8,363 nt of DNA. Origin: JAPLGD01 sp041302745. GTDB taxonomy: Bacteria; Bipolaricaulota; Bipolaricaulia; UBA7950; UBA9294. Shown one piece after another: positions 1 through 5,709 of this stretch. Position 1 is the first letter of the stretch, and each line of letters opens with the position of its first letter. A program made the position numbers and the translations under genes. Where the stretch lies: positions 1 to 8,363 of the forward strand of contig JBFYQP010000213.1 in assembly GCA_041302745.1 (NCBI GenBank), read 5' to 3'. Under the pieces are notes generated by a model. That model was not told the DNA's origin. It made no database searches and was given only the letters and a program-made list of their open reading frames with translations.

Positions 1-7
1 GCCTCAT
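1..7 (-). CDS. Start of an ABC transporter ATP-binding protein (partial, inferred)
   Basis: Only the first two codons (ATG AGG) are inside the window, so the product cannot be read. On the minus strand the permease stop TGA overlaps an ATG (ATGA), and GAGGAG lies 7 bases before it, a good Shine-Dalgarno. The same 4-base overlap links the earlier genes of this operon. FecCD-type importers are usually followed by their FecE/BtuD-type ATPase, so that is the expected product. The start signal is seen; the identity is inferred from gene order. Confidence 0.5.
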
Positions 8-1005
8 CGCTCCGCTCCTCGGGACCGCACGAGACGGAGGAAGAGAAGCAAAAACGCGGGAATCCCAAGCAACCCGGTCAGGATCCCGAGTGGGATCTCG
101 CTCGGCAAGGCCGTACGGGCCACGGTGTCCAGACCGATGAGCGCCGCCGCGCCGAGGACCGCCGACGTCGGAATCAGCCGCTCGTGATCGGCGCCGACCC
201 ACGCGCGCGCGAAGTGGGGGACGACGAGCCCGATCCAGCCGATCATTCCCGAGATCGAGACCGATGCCGCAATGAGAACCGTCGCGACGCCGATCACGAC
301 GATGCGAAGCGGCCGTACGTGCACCCCGAGGCTCGCGGCCTCCGCGTCGCTGAGCGTGAGGAGATTCATGCGCCACGAGAAGAGGCCGAAGAATGCGATT
401 CCTACAACGCTCGCTGCAGCGACGGGAAGCAGCGTCTCCCACCGGCTCGCGCTGAGACCACCGAGCAGCCAGTAGGTGATCGCGGGAAGCCGACTCAGCG
501 GGTCGGCGACGTACTTGACGAGTCCGATGAGCGCGTCGAACAGCGCGCTGACGGCGATCCCGCCGACCACGAGGACGAGCGGAGCCGCGCCGAATCGCCA
601 GCCGATCCAAGCGACCAGCCCGACGGCCGCGATCGCGAAGAGGAACGACAACCCTTGGACGGCCGCGACCCCGCCGGCCAACGAGAGAGCCAGCGCGGCG
701 CCGAACGCCGCCCCGGAGCTGACTCCCAGGACCTTGCCGTCGACGAGCGGGTTGCGGAACAACCCTTGAAGGACGGCGCCGCTCACGGCGAGGTTCGCCC
801 CCACGCACGCCGCGGCAATCGTCCGTGGCAGACGGACGCGCAGGATCAGGGCGCGCAGGACGTCCGAGCCGTCCCCCGAGAACAGGGCGCGTAGGGCCTC
901 GATCGGCCGCACGCCATATCGGCCGACAACAAGCGACACGAGGAACAGGGCCGCCGCGATCGGTATCAGAATCCAGAGAGCGCGGCGGCCTCGTCGCAAC
1001 GTCAT
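4..1005 (-). CDS. FecCD-family ABC transporter permease
   Basis: Inner-membrane permease subunit of a type II ABC importer for chelated metals or cobalamin-like substrates; 333 residues, the usual family size (about 330). The first transmembrane helix is about residues 9-28. Family signatures follow: RLPR at 58-61, SGAVLQGLFRNPL at 75-87 and GVSSGAAFG just after. The likely ATPase-coupling segment is EAASLGVHVRP. Near the C-terminus are GWIGLVVPHFAR and SEIPLGILTGLLGIP. The start was set at ATG 1005, which overlaps the TGA of the binding-protein gene. The reading frame is open far upstream, but that part is a shadow of the binding protein. No Shine-Dalgarno precedes this ATG, so translation probably depends on coupling. 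The residues after the NPL motif are DGKVLG rather than the more common DPYLLG type, a small deviation. The substrate cannot be told from this subunit. Confidence 0.93.
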   Translation of the reverse strand: MTLRRGRRALWILIPIAAALFLVSLVVGRYGVRPIEALRALFSGDGSDVLRALILRVRLPRTIAAACVGANLAVSGAVLQGLFRNPLVDGKVLGVSSGAAFGAALALSLAGGVAAVQGLSFLFAIAAVGLVAWIGWRFGAAPLVLVVGGIAVSALFDALIGLVKYVADPLSRLPAITYWLLGGLSASRWETLLPVAAASVVGIAFFGLFSWRMNLLTLSDAEAASLGVHVRPLRIVVIGVATVLIAASVSISGMIGWIGLVVPHFARAWVGADHERLIPTSAVLGAAALIGLDTVARTALPSEIPLGILTGLLGIPAFLLLFLRLVRSRGAER

Positions 1006-2024
1006 GGATGGGTGAGGAGTTGCAGCTCCGCTTCCGAGAGCGAGTAGTCGTAGTACGTGGTGTAGAACGCGTTCATCTCGCCGGCGATGTCGAGGAAGAC
1101 CTCGCCCGGATGAAGCGCGTTCGCCAGCCAAAGAACACCAAGCAGGGACTCCGGAACGGGCGTGTCCATCGGCCCGAACACGCGCGGCATGCGGTAGATG
1201 CGGTTCTCGCGCACCGCGCGAACCGCTTGCCAATCCGGATTCGCCGCGAGGTCGGCCGGCTTCACGGGACCGTACGGAGGGATGACGATGACGTCGGGAT
1301 CCCACACCAGAACCTGTTCGAGGTTCACCGTGTTCCAGCCGCCGCGCAGGTCCGCACTCACCGAGACGCCGCCCGCCGTCTCGATCAGCCACGTCTGGTA
1401 CATGTCGCCGCTTGCCGCCTTGAGTGGATCCGTGCCGACGAACAACACGCGCGGTCGGTCTGCGGGGGCGACCCCGCTGAGATCGTGCTCGACCGTCTCG
1501 GTGATGCGCAGGAAGTCGTAGAGAAAGAGCGCCGCACGCCGCTTTGCCTCGGGGCCGAGCGCCTGCGCGAGGGTGACCGTCGCCTGCCGCAGCTGGTCCG
1601 GCGTCTCGATCAGGCATTGGATCACGGGAATCCCGAGATCGCCCAGCTGTCTGGCGAACGCGCTATGCTTTGAGCCGTCTGCAATCACGAGCTGTGCGCT
1701 GCGCGCGACCATGTCTTCCACGTTCGGGTCGCCGAACGCGAGGATGTCGGCCAGCCGCGGCTCGATCCTGAACATCGAGTCCCACGCTTGCGAGATCCCC
1801 TTCACGCCGACGTACCACGCCTCGACAAGGAGATCCCCAGCCCCGAGCGCGTAAATGAGGTACGTGCCGGAGCCGTACGCGCAAATCAGCCGCTCCACGG
1901 GTTGGGGAACAAGAACGGAGGCTCCGGTCGAATCGACGACCTGCACGCCATCCTGTCCGAACGCCGTGACGAGCAGGCTCACAGAGAGGCTTACGGCAAT
2001 TCCCATGGCCAGCCAACGCTTCAC
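1002..2024 (-). CDS. Periplasmic substrate-binding protein of an iron/cobalamin-type ABC importer
   Basis: Captures the substrate outside the inner membrane and delivers it to the permease encoded next. 340 residues; PF01497-type (BtuF/FhuD/MolA-like) fold by sequence pattern. Residues 1-23 form a signal peptide: MKRW, a hydrophobic core, then a probable cut after AFG before QD. There is no lipobox cysteine, so it should be soluble in a periplasm rather than a lipoprotein. The N-lobe pattern (VERLICAYGSGTYLIYALGAGD) and NVEDMVARSAQLVIAD are typical, as are VNLEQVLVWDPDVIVI and PMDTPVPESLLGVLWLANALHPG in the C-lobe. The last two resemble MolA/archaeal-type binding proteins, so molybdate or tungstate is as possible as ferric siderophore, heme or B12. 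Start is GTG 2024, chosen for the AAGGAGG 4 bases upstream and the intact signal peptide. The GTG overlaps the padR stop (GTGA) and the stop overlaps the permease ATG. Confidence 0.92.
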   Translation of the reverse strand: MKRWLAMGIAVSLSVSLLVTAFGQDGVQVVDSTGASVLVPQPVERLICAYGSGTYLIYALGAGDLLVEAWYVGVKGISQAWDSMFRIEPRLADILAFGDPNVEDMVARSAQLVIADGSKHSAFARQLGDLGIPVIQCLIETPDQLRQATVTLAQALGPEAKRRAALFLYDFLRITETVEHDLSGVAPADRPRVLFVGTDPLKAASGDMYQTWLIETAGGVSVSADLRGGWNTVNLEQVLVWDPDVIVIPPYGPVKPADLAANPDWQAVRAVRENRIYRMPRVFGPMDTPVPESLLGVLWLANALHPGEVFLDIAGEMNAFYTTYYDYSLSEAELQLLTHP

Positions 2025-2575
2025 GTCTCCTCCTTCGCGGACTCCAACAGCTCTCTATTCGCATCCAGCCAGCGAATTGCGGTCTCCATCTGCCCTGCAC
2101 GGAACGAGCACGTCGCCGCGGCGACCGCTCCGTCGTCGCTCGAAGCGGAGCCCCGCTCCCTGAGCGCCGCCAAGATGACGCACAGCTGGCTCCTCTGTGC
2201 GTCGACGAGCCCTCGGACGGCCTCCGGCCGCAACCTCCGGAGGAAGTAGACCTTGGCCAGGAAGACCACGCGCAGGTCGCGGGGGTGCGTGACCGGGGAG
2301 CACGCCCACCGCCAGAAGGCTCGACGCCCTTCCGCGGTCACGGAGTACATCTGGCGAGATGGGCGGTCCTCCTGCGGCTCGACCTCGACCGCGGCCCAGT
2401 TCTCTTCGACGAGGCGATGGAGGACGCTGTACAGCTGGCTCAACGCGATGTGCCACAGGGCTCCGAGCCCGTCCGACAAGTCCCGGTGGAGGTCGTAGCC
2501 ATGGCGAGGGGCTTCGACCAGAAACCCAAGTGCCGCGTACTCGACCGGGAAGCCGCGTGAAGGACGGTATTCCAT
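2021..2575 (-). CDS. PadR-family transcriptional regulator
   Basis: Cytoplasmic winged-helix regulator, 184 residues, the size of two-domain PadR proteins. The N-terminal winged helix spans about residues 12-88: ALGFLVEAPRHGYDLHRDL (15-33), the recognition-helix region WHIALSQLYSVLHRLVEE (41-58), then the wing QEDRPSRQMYSVTAEGRRAFWRW. The C-terminal half (about 95-184), with RDLRVVFLAKVYFLRRL and later helices, matches the dimerising Vir_act_alpha_C-type region. Start is ATG 2575. It is the only start that fits the family N-terminus; the open frame upstream has no conserved content and would run through the rimO promoter. No Shine-Dalgarno is present and a promoter ends right at the ATG, so the mRNA looks leaderless. 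The gene heads the ABC importer operon and its TGA overlaps the next GTG, so it probably represses its own operon in response to the imported compound or metal (inference). Confidence 0.92.
   Translation of the reverse strand: MEYRPSRGFPVEYAALGFLVEAPRHGYDLHRDLSDGLGALWHIALSQLYSVLHRLVEENWAAVEVEPQEDRPSRQMYSVTAEGRRAFWRWACSPVTHPRDLRVVFLAKVYFLRRLRPEAVRGLVDAQRSQLCVILAALRERGSASSDDGAVAAATCSFRAGQMETAIRWLDANRELLESAKEET
2029..2035 (-). promoter_or_regulatory. Shine-Dalgarno of the binding-protein gene
   Basis: AAGGAGG on the minus strand, 4 bases before GTG 2024. It lies inside the padR coding region. It decides the GTG start over the in-frame ATG six codons later, which would cut the n-region of the signal peptide. 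Confidence 0.8.
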
Positions 2576-2585
2576 ATTGGAGTAT
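2567..2585. promoter_or_regulatory. Candidate PadR operator (imperfect palindrome)
   Basis: GTATTCCATATTGGAGTAT: two 8-base arms match at 6 of 8 positions around a TAT centre. It covers the padR start codon, the predicted transcription start and the end of the -10 hexamer. It is AT-rich in a GC-rich region. PadR proteins commonly bind imperfect AT-rich palindromes at their own promoters. The palindrome is visible; its role is inferred. Confidence 0.5.
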
Positions 2586-2612
2586 TCTACTCTGGATGGT
2601 TTTCGCGAGCCA
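2584..2612 (-). promoter_or_regulatory. Predicted padR operon promoter
   Basis: On the minus strand TTGGCT (2612-2607, 4 of 6 to TTGACA), a 17-base spacer, then TAGAAT (2589-2584, 5 of 6 to TATAAT). A start about 7 bases downstream falls at roughly 2577, beside the ATG at 2575, giving a leaderless message. Confidence 0.6.
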
Positions 2613-2617
2613 ATCGG

Positions 2618-2646
2618 TTGCCCCGAACCGCCGGTCCCGCTAGGAT
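2618..2646 (+). promoter_or_regulatory. Predicted rimO promoter
   Basis: TTGCCC (2618-2623, 4 of 6), a 17-base spacer, then TAGGAT (2641-2646, 4 of 6). The expected start near 2653 leaves a leader of about 36 bases holding the Shine-Dalgarno. Its -35 lies 5 bases from the -35 of the divergent padR promoter, so the two polymerase sites would be nearly back-to-back. Confidence 0.45.
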
Positions 2647-2673
2647 GCCGAGTCCCATCGGCTCCCGTCGCGT

Positions 2674-2680
2674 GAAAGGA
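2674..2680 (+). promoter_or_regulatory. Shine-Dalgarno of rimO
   Basis: GAAAGGA, 8 bases before GTG 2689. It supports the GTG start for rimO. Confidence 0.7.
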
Positions 2681-2688
2681 ACCCACCC

Positions 2689-4002
2689 GTGGCAAGGAAG
2701 TCCGAGTCATCCCGAGCACCCCGTATCCACCTGGCCAGCCTCGGCTGCGCCAAGAACCTGGTCGACTCCGAGCGCCTCCTCGGCCGCCTTGCCGCCGCGG
2801 GCGCGATCGTCGGGGCACCGCTCGACGAAGCCGACATGGCCATCGTCAACACGTGCGGGTTCATCGCACCCGCACGAGAGGAGTCGGTCGACACAATCCG
2901 CGAGTACGCCGCGTGGCGCACCGAGGTCCCGACGAGGCGGCTCTTCGTGATGGGATGCCTTGTCGCGCGATCCCTCGAGGAGTTGCACGCGCTGGTCCCC
3001 GAGGTCGACGGGTTCTTCGGAATCGACGACCACGCGGCCATCGCCCGTGCGGTCGGGCTCGCCGAAAGCAGCAATGAAGAGGAGGGCAGACTCCTCTTGA
3101 CGCCTCACCACACGGCGTACCTGCGGATCTCCGACGGATGCGACAACCGGTGCTCGTACTGCACGATCCCGTCGATTCGCGGCCCGTTCCGGAGCCGGCC
3201 GATAGACGAGATCCTTCGCGAGGCGTCCGACCTTGCGGCGTTCGGGGTCCGCGAGATCAACGTCATCGGCCAGGACACGAGCCTCTACGGCGCCGACCTC
3301 TCGCCGCGCGTCGGAATCCACGATCTCCTGCGCCGCCTGTCGGCGATTCAGGAGTTCCGCTGGATTCGCCTCCTCTACGTTCACCCGGCCCACGTCACGA
3401 GCGAGCTCATCGACGCCTACGCCTCACTCCCCAACCTCGTGCCGTACGTCGATCTGCCGCTGCAGCACCTATCCGATCCGATCCTCGCACAGATGAACCG
3501 CCACGTCACGCAAGCCGACTGCCTGCGCCTGATCGCGCGGTGGCGCGAGCGGGTGCCGGGCATTTCGTTGCGAACGACGTTCATCGTCGGCTTCCCTGGC
3601 GAGACGGAGGAGCAGTTCGGCGAGCTGCTGGGCTTTGTTCGGGACCTCTCTTTCGACCACGTCGGCGCCTTCGCCTACTCCCCCGAGGAAGGAACTCCGG
3701 CCGCAGAGCTGCCGAATCGCGTCCCCTCCGGAGTCGTCCTGGACCGCCTCCGACGGCTGATGGAGCTGCAGCAGGAGATCGTGCGCCGAGCCAACAAGGC
3801 GCGCGTAGGGACGGACGTCGAGGTGCTCGTCGATGCGCCTGCAGGAGTACGCGACGTCTGGATCGCCCGCACGGCGACGCAGGCTCCCGACGTCGACGCC
3901 GTGACACGACTCCGAGGCAAGCGCCTCGCCGCGGGTCGGTTCGTACGTGCCCGAATCGTCGGGTTTGACGACTACGACCTCGAGGCCGTGGCGATCGCCT
4001 AG
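2689..4002 (+). CDS. rimO: Ribosomal protein S12 methylthiotransferase RimO
   Basis: Radical-SAM enzyme that adds a methylthio group to the beta carbon of the conserved aspartate of ribosomal protein S12 (Asp88/89 in E. coli), using two 4Fe-4S clusters and S-adenosylmethionine. 437 residues, normal for RimO. The N-terminal MTTase domain carries the three auxiliary-cluster cysteines: C20 in SLGCAKNLVDSE, C56 in NTCGFI and C90 in MGCLVAR. LGCAKN..VDSE and NTCGFI..A..ES separate RimO from MiaB. The radical-SAM cluster motif CxxxCxxC is C151, C155, C158 (DGCDNRCSYCTIP), and FIVGFPGETEEQF lies further on. The last 65 or so residues form the TRAM domain, ending GRFVRARIVGFDDYDLEAVAIA. Start GTG 2689 is backed by its Shine-Dalgarno and by the conserved RIHLASLGC shortly after. 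All key residues are present. It appears to be a single-gene unit with no visible terminator. Confidence 0.96.
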   Translation: MARKSESSRAPRIHLASLGCAKNLVDSERLLGRLAAAGAIVGAPLDEADMAIVNTCGFIAPAREESVDTIREYAAWRTEVPTRRLFVMGCLVARSLEELHALVPEVDGFFGIDDHAAIARAVGLAESSNEEEGRLLLTPHHTAYLRISDGCDNRCSYCTIPSIRGPFRSRPIDEILREASDLAAFGVREINVIGQDTSLYGADLSPRVGIHDLLRRLSAIQEFRWIRLLYVHPAHVTSELIDAYASLPNLVPYVDLPLQHLSDPILAQMNRHVTQADCLRLIARWRERVPGISLRTTFIVGFPGETEEQFGELLGFVRDLSFDHVGAFAYSPEEGTPAAELPNRVPSGVVLDRLRRLMELQQEIVRRANKARVGTDVEVLVDAPAGVRDVWIARTATQAPDVDAVTRLRGKRLAAGRFVRARIVGFDDYDLEAVAIA

Positions 4003-4655
4003 GCCGCGGCGCCAAGCGCCTCGTCCGGCGACGCGAGCAGCCTTTCCACGCAGCCGAAGAAGCGTCCGACATGAACCCCGTCGACCAGCGCGTGGTGGGC
4101 CTGAACGTTGAGAGGCATCGCAAGCCGACGGCCGACGTCGCGGTACTTGCCCCACGCGATCCGCGGCACGGAGTCCGGAGGATCGAGCGGAACCGGGTGG
4201 ACCATCCCCGTAAACGCCACCCAGGGGATCGCCGTCATGAACAAGAGATCGTCCCGATCGGGCTCCGACCAGAGCGACGCAACGCGACGAGCACGCTCGA
4301 TGCGCAGCTTCGCGTCCGCAGCGAAGTGACCAAAGCCGTTCTCGTACCTGAGCGTCACGAAGCGGAACGTCCCGTCGTCGGCAAGCACGGTGATGGAGGG
4401 ATGCACCGCGGCATGCTCAACAACCCCTTCTCCGCGCATCCGCTGGCGGAGCTCGGGAACCTCGTTGGCCGCACGAGCGAGCACATAGACGAGCGCCACG
4501 GTGAACGACGTCCCACGAGCGCGAACCGCCTCGCGAAGCGGGCCGACGTCGACGTCGGCCGTTAGGTTGAAGTACGGAAACCCGAACCCGCGAAAGAGCT
4601 CGAACGCCTCACGCCGCGGCCAGGAACCAAGATCGATTCGTCGGGGCTCGTTCAT
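3999..4655 (-). CDS. CatA-like (type A chloramphenicol) O-acetyltransferase
   Basis: Cytoplasmic trimeric-type acetyltransferase; the family transfers acetyl from acetyl-CoA to the 3-hydroxyl of chloramphenicol, but many chromosomal members have unknown acceptors. 218 residues, matching the usual 213-220. The N-terminus RIDLGSWPRREAFELFRGF fits the family opening (I-D-x-x-x-W-x-R-x-x-x-F). The catalytic motif is complete: HHALVDGVHVGRF with catalytic H188 and structural D192. IPWVAFT (143-149) is the conserved PWV-F segment. By my alignment from memory, the serine that helps stabilise the reaction intermediate (Ser148 in CAT III) is threonine here (T141). Start ATG 4655 gives family length; an in-frame ATG at 4718 would add 21 unconserved residues. 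No strong Shine-Dalgarno. The stop shares CTAG with that of rimO. Family membership is firm, actual chloramphenicol resistance is not. Confidence 0.88.
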   Translation of the reverse strand: MNEPRRIDLGSWPRREAFELFRGFGFPYFNLTADVDVGPLREAVRARGTSFTVALVYVLARAANEVPELRQRMRGEGVVEHAAVHPSITVLADDGTFRFVTLRYENGFGHFAADAKLRIERARRVASLWSEPDRDDLLFMTAIPWVAFTGMVHPVPLDPPDSVPRIAWGKYRDVGRRLAMPLNVQAHHALVDGVHVGRFFGCVERLLASPDEALGAAA

Positions 4656-4711
4656 ACCCCACTCTACTTCACAGCGATACGGGATGCCGTCGGCGCCGCA
4701 CAGTGACACGC

Positions 4712-4741
4712 TTGACATTTCTCATGTTCATGGGTTTTGAT
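4712..4741 (+). promoter_or_regulatory. Predicted promoter of the SIR2-STAND module
   Basis: A perfect TTGACA (4712-4717), an 18-base spacer, then TTTGAT (4736-4741, 4 of 6 to TATAAT). The predicted transcription start is near 4748. It lies in an AT-richer patch between the divergent acetyltransferase gene and the SIR2 gene. No operator-like palindrome is evident around it. Confidence 0.55.
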
Positions 4742-4753
4742 CTCCTGTACGCT

Positions 4754-4834
4754 ATGTGCGCCTATGACGACGGCCGCAAGGGTGAGCCCCGAGGCCCCTG
4801 CTGTCCAAGAGGGTGGGTCGAGCCGACATGCTGA
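4754..4834 (+). CDS. Possible 26-residue leader ORF before the SIR2 gene
   Basis: ATG 4754 opens a 26-codon ORF (MCAYDDGRKGEPRGPCCPRG, then WVEPTC) ending at TGA 4832-4834. The ATG is about 6 bases after the predicted transcription start, so it could be read as a near-leaderless ORF. Its stop overlaps the likely SIR2 start (ATGCTGA), the layout seen in translational re-initiation. There is no homology I can name. A second, overlapping ATG at 4764 opens a 35-codon ORF ending at 4871. Short chance ORFs are common in GC-rich DNA, so this is tentative. Confidence 0.25.
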   Translation: MCAYDDGRKGEPRGPCCPRGWVEPTC

Positions 4835-5709
4835 CGAACGAGAACTGGGAACTCCTCCTGTCGCGAATTGAGGGGCAGAAGTGCACCCCTTTCCTCGGCG
4901 CGGGCGCGTGCGCGGGGGTTCTCCCCCTGGGCGGCGAAATCGCGGCACGATGGAGCCACGACTACGGCTACCCCCTGGACAGCGGCTCGGACCTGGCCCG
5001 CGTCGCGCAGTACCTCGCCGTCGAGTACGACCCGATGTTCCCGAAAGAGGAGTTCGTCCGTCAGTTCCTCGTTGGCGCAGCGCTTCCGGACTTCGACGAT
5101 CCCCTCGAGCCGCACTCCTTCCTCGCGTCCCTGCCCCTCAAGCTCTATCTGACGACGAACTACGACGACCTCATGTTCGCAGCGCTCGAGCACCACGGCC
5201 GCTCGCCCCGGCGCGCCGTGTGCCGGTGGAACACGCGCCTCCGCGATAAGGAATGCCTCTTTGACTCCGCCCCGCCGACCGTGGAGGAGCCCGTGGTCTT
5301 TCACCTTCACGGCTGGCACGGGGTCCCGGAGTCGCTCGTCTTGACCGAGGACGACTACCTGAACTACCTCGTGACCATCTCCCAAGACCCGCTGCTTCTT
5401 CACCCCGTCGTGAAGGAGGCTCTCAGCGGTCGATCTCTGCTCTTCCTCGGCTACAGCCTCGGCGATTGGAGCTTCCGAGTGCTCTTTCAGGGGCTGGTGG
5501 GCACAACGGAGTCGAGCCTTCGGCGATTGAGCGTGACGGTCCAGCTGCCGCCCATCTCCCCAGACGCGCCGGTGGACATGCGCTCGCGTGCCAAGGAGTA
5601 CCTGGCGGCCTACTTCGAGCGGATGGACATGCGCGTCTATTGGGGCGATGCGCGCAGCTTCGCCAAGGAGCTCTGTGAGCGGCGACAACGGCTTCCAGAA
5701 TGCGCCTAG
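4828..5709 (+). CDS. SIR2-like domain protein, probable NAD-consuming effector
   Basis: 293 residues, a single SIR2_2-type (PF13289-like) Rossmann domain. FLGAGACAG (22-30) is the NAD-binding glycine loop, with Cys28 where many members have Ser. TTNYDDL (109-115) holds the conserved N111 and D113. HLHG (159-162) supplies the histidine equivalent to the catalytic one (H161), followed by LTEDDY (172-177). LLFLGYSLGDWSFRVLF near the end is the usual C-terminal family motif. There is no zinc-finger insert as in protein-deacetylating sirtuins. In defence proteins such as ThsA, DSR2 and Avs5, domains of this kind hydrolyse NAD+ and halt growth of infected cells. The start is ATG 4828 or GTG 4813 (five codons earlier); neither has a well-spaced Shine-Dalgarno, and I prefer the ATG. 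The 3' end overlaps the STAND gene by 35 bases. Domain assignment is strong; NADase activity and defence role are inferred. Confidence 0.9.
   Translation: MLTNENWELLLSRIEGQKCTPFLGAGACAGVLPLGGEIAARWSHDYGYPLDSGSDLARVAQYLAVEYDPMFPKEEFVRQFLVGAALPDFDDPLEPHSFLASLPLKLYLTTNYDDLMFAALEHHGRSPRRAVCRWNTRLRDKECLFDSAPPTVEEPVVFHLHGWHGVPESLVLTEDDYLNYLVTISQDPLLLHPVVKEALSGRSLLFLGYSLGDWSFRVLFQGLVGTTESSLRRLSVTVQLPPISPDAPVDMRSRAKEYLAAYFERMDMRVYWGDARSFAKELCERRQRLPECA
5665..5670 (+). promoter_or_regulatory. Shine-Dalgarno of the STAND NTPase gene
   Basis: AAGGAG, 4 bases before GTG 5675 and inside the SIR2 coding region. It decides the GTG start over an ATG at 5588, which would give 29 extra residues with no family content. 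Confidence 0.75.

Noticed and set aside
184..894. A 236-codon plus-strand ORF rich in D, E, R and A
   Set aside because: It is antisense to the well-supported permease and its charged, repetitive make-up is what opposite-strand frames of GC-rich membrane genes give.
1006..1617. Long N-terminal extension of the permease reading frame
   Set aside because: This part is antiparallel-free frame shadow over the binding-protein gene, is basic and low in hydrophobic content, and permease homology starts only at ATG 1005.
825..1673. A 282-codon plus-strand ORF across the permease/binding-protein junction
   Set aside because: Antisense to two genes with clear family motifs; no recognisable domain.
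2576..2818. 81-residue N-terminal extension of PadR
   Set aside because: It would run through the divergent rimO promoter and the rimO coding start, has no family content, and PadR homology begins at ATG 2575.
4656..4718. Upstream ATG 4718 for the acetyltransferase
   Set aside because: It gives 239 residues, longer than the family, and the added 21 residues are not CAT-like; kept only as an alternative.
5588..5674. Earlier ATG for the STAND protein
   Set aside because: The extra 29 residues lie wholly inside the SIR2 gene and lack conserved features, whereas GTG 5675 has an AAGGAG before it.
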